64,000 nt of DNA from Symsagittifera roscoffensis (taxonomy: Eukaryota > Xenacoelomorpha > Acoela > Convolutidae). Position 1 is the stretch's first letter. Every line of letters starts with the position of its first letter. The translations under genes were made by a program, and so were the position numbers. The notes beneath the pieces are model-generated. The model did no database searches, was not told the DNA's origin, and saw nothing but the letters and a program-made list of their open reading frames with translations. Below are positions 9,550 through 17,779 of this stretch, piece by piece. The DNA is taken from positions 257,001-321,000 of the forward strand of contig NW_026970824.1 in assembly GCF_963678635.1 (NCBI RefSeq). Direction: 5' to 3'.

Positions 9550-10909
9550 TTCGTTGAATCCCGACGACTCTATTGACTGTACGGGGGAACCTTAGTTTCC
9601 TGGGATCCTTTGCCTGTTGACAAGACAGGCATGCGGCTATCCACTTCTCACAAGCCTTCTTCAATCCCGGCCATTCGAATCGTTTCTGTATCCTGTTGTA
9701 TACTTTGTCCACGCCTTGATGACCCATCTGATCATGTGAACAAAAGAGCAATTCGGTCTGGTACAACTGTGGCAACACTATCGAACTGTATTCATATAGG
9801 ACCTTATCCTCCTCCTTACGTTTACAGGCTACAATCCCGTCCTTGTTCAGGTACAAAAAGTATTTCCTCTTCAGGTAGAATTGCTTTAAGATCTTATAGC
9901 TGTCTTCTTCCAAGTCCCCTTTGTCAGGTGCTCCATTCTCGATCCATCCATTCAGGCTGCTCGCCATTCTGTCATTTCGTTGAGCCCCTAGGAGATCCGA
10001 CAGCCTGTACATGGCTTTCAAATACGTCTTTACCACGTTCATCTGTCCACTCATTATCTCCGGAGCATGAGCATCGTCCATCAACTTGACACACCAAATC
10101 TTTTTCAAAGGCGTCGCTTCCTGCACAGATGGTTCCAGATTGGTACGGACGACCGTACCATGTGGCAGCAATCTGGTTGAGCGTTTCGAAACTGCTATCA
10201 GCTCGAGCTCGTCTGCGGCATTGTCTATCACTGTGCCCTCTTCATCTGAGGTGTATCTGTCCCTGTCCGGATCCTGATGCGTTTCTCGGTCCAGCCCGCG
10301 CTGCTTCCAGTCTACCAATAAGGAGTGGATTGCAATCTCTAACATATCGGAATTAGAAGTTGTTTCAGACGTGTTGTGCCAGGACTGTGGCCTCGAGTCA
10401 ACACTTGAGTTGACTGATTCCCCAACATCATATTCCAAGTTGTCTGAGATGTTTCTGGACTCCCTGGACAAAACTCTGTCCATTGGTTGCTTTGAACCCG
10501 ACTCCCCGGACAAAATTATGCCCCTAGGTGGTCTCGTCAACCTCTCCCCGGACAAGTCGTCCTGCACGGGCTCAAAGGTGTCATCAGACAAGTCGTCTTT
10601 GATTGGCTCGAAGGTATCAGACTCCCCGGACATTGTCTCGTCCCCGGACGAACAATCTGGGCTTGGCTCGTATTCTTCTTTTGCATCCGTGAAATGCACT
10701 CTCCTAGCGAAGCTAGATTTCGACTTGATCCTGACTTCCTCAGTGGCTTGGGTCTGATTCAGTGTCCCAAATTCGGTGAACGAAGTTCTCAACAAGACCT
10801 CCTTTGGCATCGAGCTCACCAGCTGGTTGACCATCGACCTGCAATCCCGTTCAACGCCACGGCTGCGAATGGACACTGGCCTCTTTTCTATTCTCTCGGT
10901 GACAGTCAA
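9536..10909 (-). CDS. pol: Pol linker and integrase zinc-binding (H2C2) domain
   Basis: 457 codons. The first half is a Ser/Asp/Glu-rich linker with repeated DDLSGE-like blocks (10,690-10,360). Then follows a conserved segment and the integrase N-terminal zinc finger HDQMGH...CLSCQQ (H-x4-H...C-x2-C). It is preceded in the same frame, one codon away, by a TAG (10915-10913), so it is continuous with the upstream frame except for that stop. The frame runs past the true reading near 9,592 and ends with a nonsense tail. Confidence 0.85.
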   Translation of the reverse strand: MTVTERIEKRPVSIRSRGVERDCRSMVNQLVSSMPKEVLLRTSFTEFGTLNQTQATEEVRIKSKSSFARRVHFTDAKEEYEPSPDCSSGDETMSGESDTFEPIKDDLSDDTFEPVQDDLSGERLTRPPRGIILSGESGSKQPMDRVLSRESRNISDNLEYDVGESVNSSVDSRPQSWHNTSETTSNSDMLEIAIHSLLVDWKQRGLDRETHQDPDRDRYTSDEEGTVIDNAADELELIAVSKRSTRLLPHGTVVRTNLEPSVQEATPLKKIWCVKLMDDAHAPEIMSGQMNVVKTYLKAMYRLSDLLGAQRNDRMASSLNGWIENGAPDKGDLEEDSYKILKQFYLKRKYFLYLNKDGIVACKRKEEDKVLYEYSSIVLPQLYQTELLFCSHDQMGHQGVDKVYNRIQKRFEWPGLKKACEKWIAACLSCQQAKDPRKLRFPRTVNRVVGIQRSGAN

Positions 10910-10912
10910 CCG

Positions 10913-11140
10913 CTACATGGTCTCCATCCACTCACGATCATGCCTATCCACTTCCCTGTCCAACAAGTCACGGAGCTTTCCCATGACATCCGGCGCCACG
11001 TTCACCGTCCTGTTCAGTAGAGCCATGCTGTGTATACCCAGCCTGGTAAGTTCTTGCTCTACTAAATTGGACCGGACTAGCAGATCCAACGGAACGGGCT
11101 CGCCTCTGGCTAAAAGTTTTATCTCCGCGGCCGTTTCCAC
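10913..11140 (-). pseudogene. pol: Pol segment between RNase H and integrase linker
   Basis: A 75-codon frame (ETAAEIKLLARGEPVPLDLL...). It is open further upstream to about 11,230 in this phase, where the RNase H frame is left by a frameshift. It ends at TAG, after which the 457-codon frame continues in phase. The degraded plus-strand pol copy has an equivalent region (from 59,520) that reads through continuously (FSFMEKETYNSLPLTRWL). Confidence 0.7.
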
Positions 11141-11181
11141 TGGAAGGTCAGGGTGTCCGGCTATAGGATGCCCTGACTTGT

Positions 11182-11541
11182 CTAACCACCTAGTAAGTGG
11201 CAGTTTGTCGTAGGTTTCCTGTCCAGAAATGAAAACCCGTCTTTAAATTCTGATTGGTTAGCCTGCTTCTCCTCGAGGCGCTCATAAAATTCTGTCTTTT
11301 TACTGAGGCTATCTGCGTTCTGGTGCTTGTCACGGGTACGGTGCTCTATGATCATGTGGTATCCATGCAGGCGCACGATCCAACGGCCAATATAACTTTG
11401 GTCCATCGAATAGGTTTTCAGCCAGGCAAGGGCACGATTATCCACACGTAACTTGAAGGGAGCACTCCCCAAGTAAGCCCTGTATTTTTCCACGAAAGTG
11501 ATCACCGCAAATATCTCCGCTTTTGGTGCGCCGTACTTCAT
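11182..11541 (-). CDS. pol: RNase H domain, C-terminal part
   Basis: 119 codons, in phase with the upstream 81-codon frame across a single TAG (11613-11611). RNase H motifs are KYGAPKAEIFAV (Glu), LRVDNRALAWLK (Asp) and DKHQNADSLSKK (Asp). RNase H degrades the RNA strand during reverse transcription. The frame leaves the correct phase after FSFLD near 11,225. Confidence 0.85.
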   Translation of the reverse strand: MKYGAPKAEIFAVITFVEKYRAYLGSAPFKLRVDNRALAWLKTYSMDQSYIGRWIVRLHGYHMIIEHRTRDKHQNADSLSKKTEFYERLEEKQANQSEFKDGFSFLDRKPTTNCHLLGG

Positions 11542-11610
11542 CTCAGTATCACTCAGGACTTTACTCCCGTAAGCTATCGGATGAAGAACCGTTCTCGCGT
11601 TCCACTCCTG

Positions 11611-11856
11611 CTACTGGTGAAGTATGCCCGATATCGCAACCATTGACGCATCCGTGTCCAGCACGAACATCCCCTTCTCTGTTGGCATGCCGAGGACCGG
11701 TGCTTCGCAAAGTTCACGTTTGATGCTCTCAAATGAAACTTGCGCCTCATCAGTCCAAGTGAACTTTTTGCCCTTGTTTCTCATCAACCGCTGCATGGGG
11801 TATTTTTTGTCAGCATACCCCTTGCTGAACTCTCGATAATAATTAGCAAATCCCAA
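11611..11856 (-). CDS. pol: RT connection and RNase H N-terminus
   Basis: 81 codons beginning GFANYYREFSKGYADKKYPM, the usual continuation after the RT thumb. It ends with FVLDTDASMVAISGILHQ, which holds the first RNase H Asp. It is joined to the RT frame by a one-base shift near 11,845. TAG at 11613 interrupts the domain between HQ and QEW. Confidence 0.85.
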   Translation of the reverse strand: MGFANYYREFSKGYADKKYPMQRLMRNKGKKFTWTDEAQVSFESIKRELCEAPVLGMPTEKGMFVLDTDASMVAISGILHQ

Positions 11857-12614
11857 AGACTCATCAGCTGTGTATCTGTTTTGGATGCCTTCCAGGTCAG
11901 CACCGCTTCAACCGCTTCATGATCTGGTCTCACTCCATGTTTGCCCACCAGGCGGCCCAGATACTTTATGGATTCCCTGAGGATTTCACACTTAGAGGGT
12001 TTACATTTCAGACCCGCCTGCTTCATGCAAGAAAACACCTCCTCCAGCCTCTGTTTGTGGTCTTTTAAAGTTGGTGTTGCAATCACGACATCGTCGACAT
12101 AACACATGATGAGATTACCGTATTTCTTAGTGACGCTCGTGAGTGCCTGGGCCATCAAACGCTGGAATGTGGCCGTCGCGTTGCACAATCCGAACGGCAT
12201 CCTCTTCCACTGGAACAATCCCAGCTCGCACGCGAAGCCTGTTTTTTCTCGATCTTGCTTTCGGAGTGGCAATTGCCAGAACGCAGAGCCCAAATCCAAC
12301 GTCGTGAAGAACTTTGCGTCGCCCAGCTTGGATAGGCTCTCATCGATGCGGGGAATCGGGTATGCGTCCTTTATATTCACTGCGTTCAGATAACGGAAAT
12401 CACAGCAAAATCTGAGTTGTCCCCTTTTCTTTTTCGCCATGACCACGCCACAAGCCCATGGGGACTTCGACGGCTCGATCATGTCGTACTCCATTAACAT
12501 CTCGATTTCCTTCCTACACGCTTCTGACTTGTGACGGGTCATTCTTCTCGCCCCTTCCCTATGAGGTACCGAGCCCTCTTCTATCTCAATCTCGTGTTCT
12601 AAAAAATACAGCAA
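11784..12614 (-). CDS. pol: Reverse transcriptase domain (Ty3/gypsy type)
   Basis: 276 codons. RT motifs in order: FCCDFRYLNAV, LDLGSAFWQLPL, MPFGLCNATATFQRLM, and the catalytic box YVDDVVIATPT. The domain copies element RNA into cDNA. The N-terminal side is reached from the 72-codon frame by a shift within the six-T run near 12,602. The C-terminal end is left near 11,845. The catalytic Asp pair is intact, so the damage lies in the joins, not the active site. Confidence 0.93.
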   Translation of the reverse strand: MLYFLEHEIEIEEGSVPHREGARRMTRHKSEACRKEIEMLMEYDMIEPSKSPWACGVVMAKKKRGQLRFCCDFRYLNAVNIKDAYPIPRIDESLSKLGDAKFFTTLDLGSAFWQLPLRKQDREKTGFACELGLFQWKRMPFGLCNATATFQRLMAQALTSVTKKYGNLIMCYVDDVVIATPTLKDHKQRLEEVFSCMKQAGLKCKPSKCEILRESIKYLGRLVGKHGVRPDHEAVEAVLTWKASKTDTQLMSLWDLLIIIESSARGMLTKNTPCSG

Positions 12615-12817
12615 CCTATGTCGGCCTTATGTTTCGAAAAAACGTCTGCGTTCCGACTTAGCACCGCTCTGAGCGAATCTTGTTCCTTGTCTGATATTTT
12701 ACCCTTCAAATGTTCTATCTCAGGTAGGATTGGTTTATTCGCTGCTAATTCTGTTTTTGTCGGGCTCTCAGGAAAGTTGGAACAACTAAACAGCCCATCG
12801 TCTGTTTCCGACTTCAT
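12599..12817 (-). pseudogene. pol: Protease-RT linker
   Basis: 72 codons ending ...EVFSKHKADIGCC-like (here NADVFSKHKADIGCC), the standard sequence just before gypsy RT domains. It is in phase with the protease frame across a single TAG (12826-12824). A one-base shift in the T run at about 12,602 separates it from the RT frame. Confidence 0.8.
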
Positions 12818-12823
12818 TGAAAA

Positions 12824-14110
12824 CTATTTCCTAGAAGATTTCCATTCATTCATTCTCTTCATTATACATTCTTGGTTCGCATGTAATGGACATTTAGTTA
12901 CATCAAACTTTTTCAAGTTCTCCATACTCTGAAAGTCTGTGTTCAGAGGCAAAGCATAGCCAAGTTTCTTTCCCCTCTGTATTGTCACTGTTGTTGCTTC
13001 TGTGTTCAATAACACACTCACACACAGTCCGCTCTGAGTGAGACACACCTGTCTGTTTTTGCTGAGTTCATTCAAGTTCCTCATCCTAAACGTCGCTACC
13101 ACGGCTTGATTTGGTTTTAATCTAACTTTTCGATCCAGAAAAATCGGCACCTTGTCCTGGTTAATTAAGATCTTATTAAGGGGTCTCTTTTCATACTTTC
13201 TCTCAGGATCCTTGATCCTAATCAATCCGTCATTCAGATCGATCGTGACATCAAAGTTGCGCACGAAATCCCTTCCTAAGATGAACTGATCGGATTCGTC
13301 CAAATTCTCCACTACTAGGATGCTCATCCAAAGATGTTTTCCTCCGAGCTGCAGTGAAATGATTGGGGTTCGTCCAGTCATATAGATCGCTCCCTGATTG
13401 GCAGCTGCCAACCTGATGTTTGTCGGTATGAGATCCGAACTCTCGAAACGCATGTTGGTCCAAGTTTTGACTGGCATGACACTAACCACTGCTCCCGTGT
13501 CTAGCAGTCCCTTTACTGAAAGTTGTCTGCCTTGCACGTCCAGCACGTGTGCGGCCAGATCGGGCTCGCAACCTATGTGCACCGCATCTTGTTCGAGCAT
13601 CGCATTGTGTCCGATTCGTCTAACCTTCAGCTCCTCTTGACCCATGTATATCCGGCCAATCTGATCGTTCGCATCAGTTATGTGAGCTTTTGTGTAGATA
13701 TTGATGCCATCCACATTCATTAGGATCGGGTAAGGGCCATGGACATCGATATAATGTCCATCCACTTTCATCAGCCTCGGACCTCCTGTTGTGAGCAACG
13801 CTCGCACTGCCCTGGAGTCAAGTTTGGGATCTTTCTCCTTCAGGTAGTCGGCATAGATGTCCAGGTGGACTAGTGTAATCTCGGATGGTTCACTCAAGTT
13901 CTTGATCACCTGGTGCCCTGCGACTGAGATAATGGACATTATTTTCGTCCCCTCCTTCGTCATGCCGAAAGTTCTCCCAGATATAACGTTCAGTTTTAGT
14001 CCCTGTTTCCTGGGTTCCTCTTTGTCTTCTACTTTCGTCGTTTTACCCAGAATATTAAAACTTTCCCGAAGACCTGTGCTCTCCAGCTCCGACCTCACCC
14101 ACTGCTCCAC
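12824..14110 (-). CDS. pro: Aspartic protease region (pro)
   Basis: 428 codons. The retropepsin active site is LLDTGAVVSVMP (DTG) and a later ILGRDF matches the ILGxDF element of these proteases. The enzyme cleaves Gag-Pol during particle maturation. Upstream, the same phase is open back to the TAG (14143-14141) that ends gag (TTG TAG AAT), so gag and pro are separated only by one stop. A homologous C-terminal piece lies at 57,240 on the plus strand. Confidence 0.88.
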   Translation of the reverse strand: MEQWVRSELESTGLRESFNILGKTTKVEDKEEPRKQGLKLNVISGRTFGMTKEGTKIMSIISVAGHQVIKNLSEPSEITLVHLDIYADYLKEKDPKLDSRAVRALLTTGGPRLMKVDGHYIDVHGPYPILMNVDGINIYTKAHITDANDQIGRIYMGQEELKVRRIGHNAMLEQDAVHIGCEPDLAAHVLDVQGRQLSVKGLLDTGAVVSVMPVKTWTNMRFESSDLIPTNIRLAAANQGAIYMTGRTPIISLQLGGKHLWMSILVVENLDESDQFILGRDFVRNFDVTIDLNDGLIRIKDPERKYEKRPLNKILINQDKVPIFLDRKVRLKPNQAVVATFRMRNLNELSKNRQVCLTQSGLCVSVLLNTEATTVTIQRGKKLGYALPLNTDFQSMENLKKFDVTKCPLHANQECIMKRMNEWKSSRK

Positions 14111-14140
14111 TTCTTTCGTGGCTAGTTCTTGTTTGACATT

Positions 14141-15577
14141 CTACAATGCTGTCCTTGCCGCCCGACCGTAATCCACCTTGAGTGGGCTAGCCGATTCTGC
14201 CTCCAGGTTCGAAGCTACCACCTCGTCAGGTAGTGTCTTTACCTTCTTAGTCGTAAAGGAGCTCGGTGTCGTCTCCTTTCTCCGAGACTCGGCCTCGTTC
14301 ATCAGACTTGCTCGACTGGCCTTGACACCCGAAAGCGCCTCTTCGTGGCGGGGATGTTTTGCGTCCGCTACTGCATCCCAAAACTGAGTGCAATCCGACT
14401 TGAAATGTCCCTCCAAATTACAGAAGAAACACCTCGGACCATATTTCATGGTGAGCCCTCTGACGTATTCTTCGTGATCCTCGTCGGTCGCGTCGACGTC
14501 ATCGAGAAAGTAGCCTATTGCCTTCATGTTCTGTTTGTATGCAGAGCACGCGGAAACGTGATGGTCCATCGAACCACAATTCGCACAAGACCTCCTCTTA
14601 TCCATGTCATCGCGAGGTTTGTACCAACTGGAGTTCGCACCAGTGTTTGTCCCGCTATAGTTACCATAATTGCTGTAACGGTTCTGTGCCCTCGGTTTTA
14701 TGAGTAAATACTCGCGTGACTTCATACGCAAATCATCGGGCGTTACCTGGTCAAATGACAGGGTGCAGTGTGTGGCCAACATCGTCTTCAACTCCTCACT
14801 CTTTACTACGTCCATGAACTTCGAAGCAATCGCCAAGTTTCGCACGGATATTCTCTCATCGGGATTGCTTCTCCTCCTAAGCAATTCAAGGTCGTCCAAA
14901 AATTTGTCTATGGAATCGTCATCTCTTTGACGCCTCTTTTCGAACTTCACCATAGCCTGGTGCCCTTGTACTCCCGAGCCGAAACGATTCAGCAGGATGT
15001 CGAATATCTTGCGAGCGCTGTCTCTCTCATTGGCTCTTTTCGCCATTACACAATTTAGTGCAGTACCCTCCAGGTTGCTCGTAAGTGCGCTGCATTCTTG
15101 TTTCTTGGAGAGACTCTCTTCCTCAAAGTGTAATTTCATCACCTCTATCCAAGTATCAATGCAGCCGTCGGACTCGTCTTTGTATGACTTCGGCTTTTTC
15201 AGTGTCCTTCTTGACCTTTCTCCTCTCTGGGTTGACTTCGAGAGTTTGGTGATGAATGTTTCGAGAGATCTGTTCAGAGGCTCGAACATCGAGGCATACA
15301 TCGTTGTGTCCTGTGAGACGGTAGTCAGATCTGGTACTGAACTGACTTGTGGCACAGTTGGCAACCTTGTCTCCGGGTTAGCATCTGCCTCAGGCGGGAC
15401 TGGGTTCGTCCAGCCAGGCCTCGACGGGGCTGCCCTTGGCCGCTCCTTGTTCCAAGGTTCGTAGTTCGTTCTCGAGCTTTGCTGGGCCCTGGCATTGCTG
15501 CCCGTACCATCTCCATCATTCACATGGCGTGAGCGCCCCCTTGGGTTGAAACACTCCTCCCAATTGCTCCCATTCAA
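14141..15577 (-). CDS. gag: Gag capsid-nucleocapsid region
   Basis: 478 codons; the annotated first codon is TTG, so this is a frame continuation and not a true start. A capsid-like helical segment (RFGSGVQGHQAMVKFEKRRQRDDDSIDKFLDDLELLRRR) precedes two CCHC zinc knuckles, CANCGSMDHHVSAC and CFFCNLEGHFKSDC (C-x2-C-x4-H-x4-C), which bind element RNA. It ends in TAG with pro following in phase, which allows readthrough of the retroviral type if the stop is original. The N-terminal side joins the upstream coiled-coil frame by a +1 shift between 15,588 and 15,524. Confidence 0.9.
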   Translation of the reverse strand: MNGSNWEECFNPRGRSRHVNDGDGTGSNARAQQSSRTNYEPWNKERPRAAPSRPGWTNPVPPEADANPETRLPTVPQVSSVPDLTTVSQDTTMYASMFEPLNRSLETFITKLSKSTQRGERSRRTLKKPKSYKDESDGCIDTWIEVMKLHFEEESLSKKQECSALTSNLEGTALNCVMAKRANERDSARKIFDILLNRFGSGVQGHQAMVKFEKRRQRDDDSIDKFLDDLELLRRRSNPDERISVRNLAIASKFMDVVKSEELKTMLATHCTLSFDQVTPDDLRMKSREYLLIKPRAQNRYSNYGNYSGTNTGANSSWYKPRDDMDKRRSCANCGSMDHHVSACSAYKQNMKAIGYFLDDVDATDEDHEEYVRGLTMKYGPRCFFCNLEGHFKSDCTQFWDAVADAKHPRHEEALSGVKASRASLMNEAESRRKETTPSSFTTKKVKTLPDEVVASNLEAESASPLKVDYGRAARTAL

Positions 15578-15701
15578 GCTTCCGCATCATTAAGTCAGAT
15601 TTGGCATCTAACCTCTTTTCCAGTCTAGTCATCGTATGGGCGTAGGTATTATCATGATCGTTCAATAATCGCTCGATCTCTCTTGTCATCCTAGCCTCTC
15701 T
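15524..15701 (-). pseudogene. gag: Short gag coiled-coil segment between stop and frameshift
   Basis: After TAA (15704-15702) the same phase continues (REARMTREIERLLNDHDNTY...MTRLEKRLDAKS) for about 57 codons to a TGA near 15,524. The heptad-like Leu spacing suits a coiled coil continuing from the upstream frame. A +1 shift then enters the 478-codon frame. It is too short to be listed as a separate gene. Confidence 0.6.
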
Positions 15702-16625
15702 TTACTCTGACTCTTTGTTTGCCTGTGCCAGGCTCTCAGCCAAGCATTGATCGGTGTTACGAATCAATTGAGCCTGATCAAACCTCGCCTGCGACTTCAC
15801 GTGTGTTAGTTCATCTCTCAAATTCTCTCGACAATGGTGAGCTCTCTCGTCAACTTGATCTATTCTCTTAGTCATGTCCCGTCTCAACTCATCTAGACCA
15901 TTCATTACACCAGCGAACATGTCACTTAAGTCACCAGTTGCCCCCAATGGCGGGGTTAGCCCCAGAGAAGACGAGGTCAACTGCTGCTGTAGCCTGGTAC
16001 TTGATGACGCACCGCCTTTTTGCTTATGCATCGACGTCATCAATCTGTCGAACGTTGACGACGCTCCCATCGTTATCCCATCCGACATGGGCCTGGTCGG
16101 CGAGGCAGAAGACGCCTTCCTGCTCATGTCGTTCCTTGGGCACGGTGTGAAGTTCACATCCGGATGGTTTATCTTCGGTTGGTCATAACCAGAGGATAGA
16201 CCTTCGGCCTGTAGTGACGCCATGCGCTCATCGTACAAGGACTTCCAACTTTTCTTTGCCTTCGAAACCGTTTGCTCTTCACTCAGACTCATACTCGACA
16301 TCATCGCGTTGTTGCTCTGCTTGGCCAAAGATGAGTGTGTACTTGTCGGATGTGAAGGTTCTTTTCTCCTCTTATAGCTCTCAGTCTCCGACTTAGACAT
16401 TCCCCTGTACAACACTTCCTCTCGAAGCCCGACCTCGGAACGCTCCGAGGTCTCCTCTGTCCTCTCGACTTCCTCCCGTTCGAGGTCCTCGTCTGGCTCA
16501 AAGTCGGGTCGAATGAGCGTTCGCTCCCCTTCGCCAAAGGGTTCCACTAGCGTTTCGCTCGCGGGCCCGACCTCGGCGCTCCGCCCTTGATTGCCATCGA
16601 GGTTTTTCTCGCTCCTTAGTTTCAT
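15702..16625 (-). CDS. gag: Gag N-terminal (matrix-like) region
   Basis: The phase is open from 16,634, but the first ATG is at 16625-16623 (MKLRSEKNLDGNQG). The region is highly charged and Ser-rich, then forms an amphipathic helix toward the C-terminus (DELRRDMTKRIDQVDERAHHCRENLRDEL). It ends in TAA, after which the phase stays open. A TGATCTTTCAG acceptor-like site lies just upstream (16,645-16,635), so the leader could contain an intron. It is assigned to gag by position and continuity, not by a recognised domain. Confidence 0.6.
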   Translation of the reverse strand: MKLRSEKNLDGNQGRSAEVGPASETLVEPFGEGERTLIRPDFEPDEDLEREEVERTEETSERSEVGLREEVLYRGMSKSETESYKRRKEPSHPTSTHSSLAKQSNNAMMSSMSLSEEQTVSKAKKSWKSLYDERMASLQAEGLSSGYDQPKINHPDVNFTPCPRNDMSRKASSASPTRPMSDGITMGASSTFDRLMTSMHKQKGGASSSTRLQQQLTSSSLGLTPPLGATGDLSDMFAGVMNGLDELRRDMTKRIDQVDERAHHCRENLRDELTHVKSQARFDQAQLIRNTDQCLAESLAQANKESE

Positions 16626-17205
16626 TTCGCTCACTGAAAGATCAGGTTGACCTTTAGTCGATTCGTCTTCAGCAAACGCGTCGGAAGCGCTGCTAAACGA
16701 GGACGCCTAGTTTTAAATTTCCGAGTGCTTCCCTTGCTTAGCCTGGGAATCTTAGTAGTCGATCCTAGCGAGTCCCTGCGCTGCATACTTTTTAACAAAT
16801 AAAATATTCGTATAATTTGATGGCGATGCACACGTACCGCAAACAGGATCAAGTTAAATTATTTAATGCTGCCTACTCAATTCCGTTAGTATCAAAATGT
16901 CTCTTAGATTTCTTAACGACAAAACTAGTGACTCAGCTAAAGTTACACGCAGGGTCTACTCAGTATTGATATAATGCTAACTCAACCCTGTTGTATAGTA
17001 TAACAGTATCACAAAATTTTCATAAGATATAATCAACACACAAAACACAATCGATAATCAGATAAGAATATCCTACAGGTGACAGCGACCTTTCGTCAGT
17101 ATCAATTGACGGCCACACTCTTATCAAGTCACTGCTTGGTTAAAATCAAACAATCTTTATAAAGCAGTGATGATTCAGAAATAGATAAATAAAACTTAGT
17201 CTTAA

Positions 17206-17575
17206 AGAAAAAGACCTCCCTCAATCGGAACGATCCGAAAGAACGAAGCCCAGGACACAGTCTTCTCAAGTGGGTGTGTATTTGCCTAATACATCCACCG
17301 AGGTCTTCTTTTAGGTGTCCTGCGATTGCCCGAGCTGTCCTACTAAGTAGCTCAAGGCAACCTCTGATCGAAAATTTGTAAAGTCTATGAAAAAGCTCTC
17401 CCACACCCAGACTGCTCCAAGTGCACGAGAGTAGGGAACAACTTTGCTTCTCAAGTGAGTGTGTATTCGCTTAATACACTCACCGAGGTCTTCCTTTATT
17501 TGTTCCCGGATTGCCCGAATTTTCCTATTAAGTAGCTCAAGGCAACCACACAACCAAAATCACAGTCAAAAAAAA
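17206..17575 (-). repeat. Tandem 185-bp duplication with conserved hairpin
   Basis: Two units of about 185 bp (17,206-17,390 and 17,391-17,575), roughly 80% identical by eye in their core. Each has a hairpin at 17,270-17,298 and 17,455-17,483: arms GTGGATGTATT and GTGAGTGTATT pair with their downstream arms. One pair changes from G-C to A-T between copies, so pairing is kept. Confidence 0.75.
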
Positions 17576-17779
17576 AATTTTTTGTTCGGGTACTTCTGAT
17601 ACACCCGATCTAGAATCCAAAGTTAATCACGAATTTCCGGGTCAAAATGGGTTCGTATGATCCTGATAAGCACGCCTAATATCCTAATATGATCCGAATT
17701 AAATGGATATTTTCCGTTTCCCAAATTGCCACAGAAGGTTTCCTCAAGTTTCTAACAAGGAAGGTTGTTAGAAGGTTTA

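Noticed and set aside
12590..12615. Programmed -1 frameshift at the six-T run before RT
   Set aside because: The zero-frame codons ATT TTT TAG do not fit a canonical slippery heptamer, and several other one-base shifts exist, so decay is simpler.
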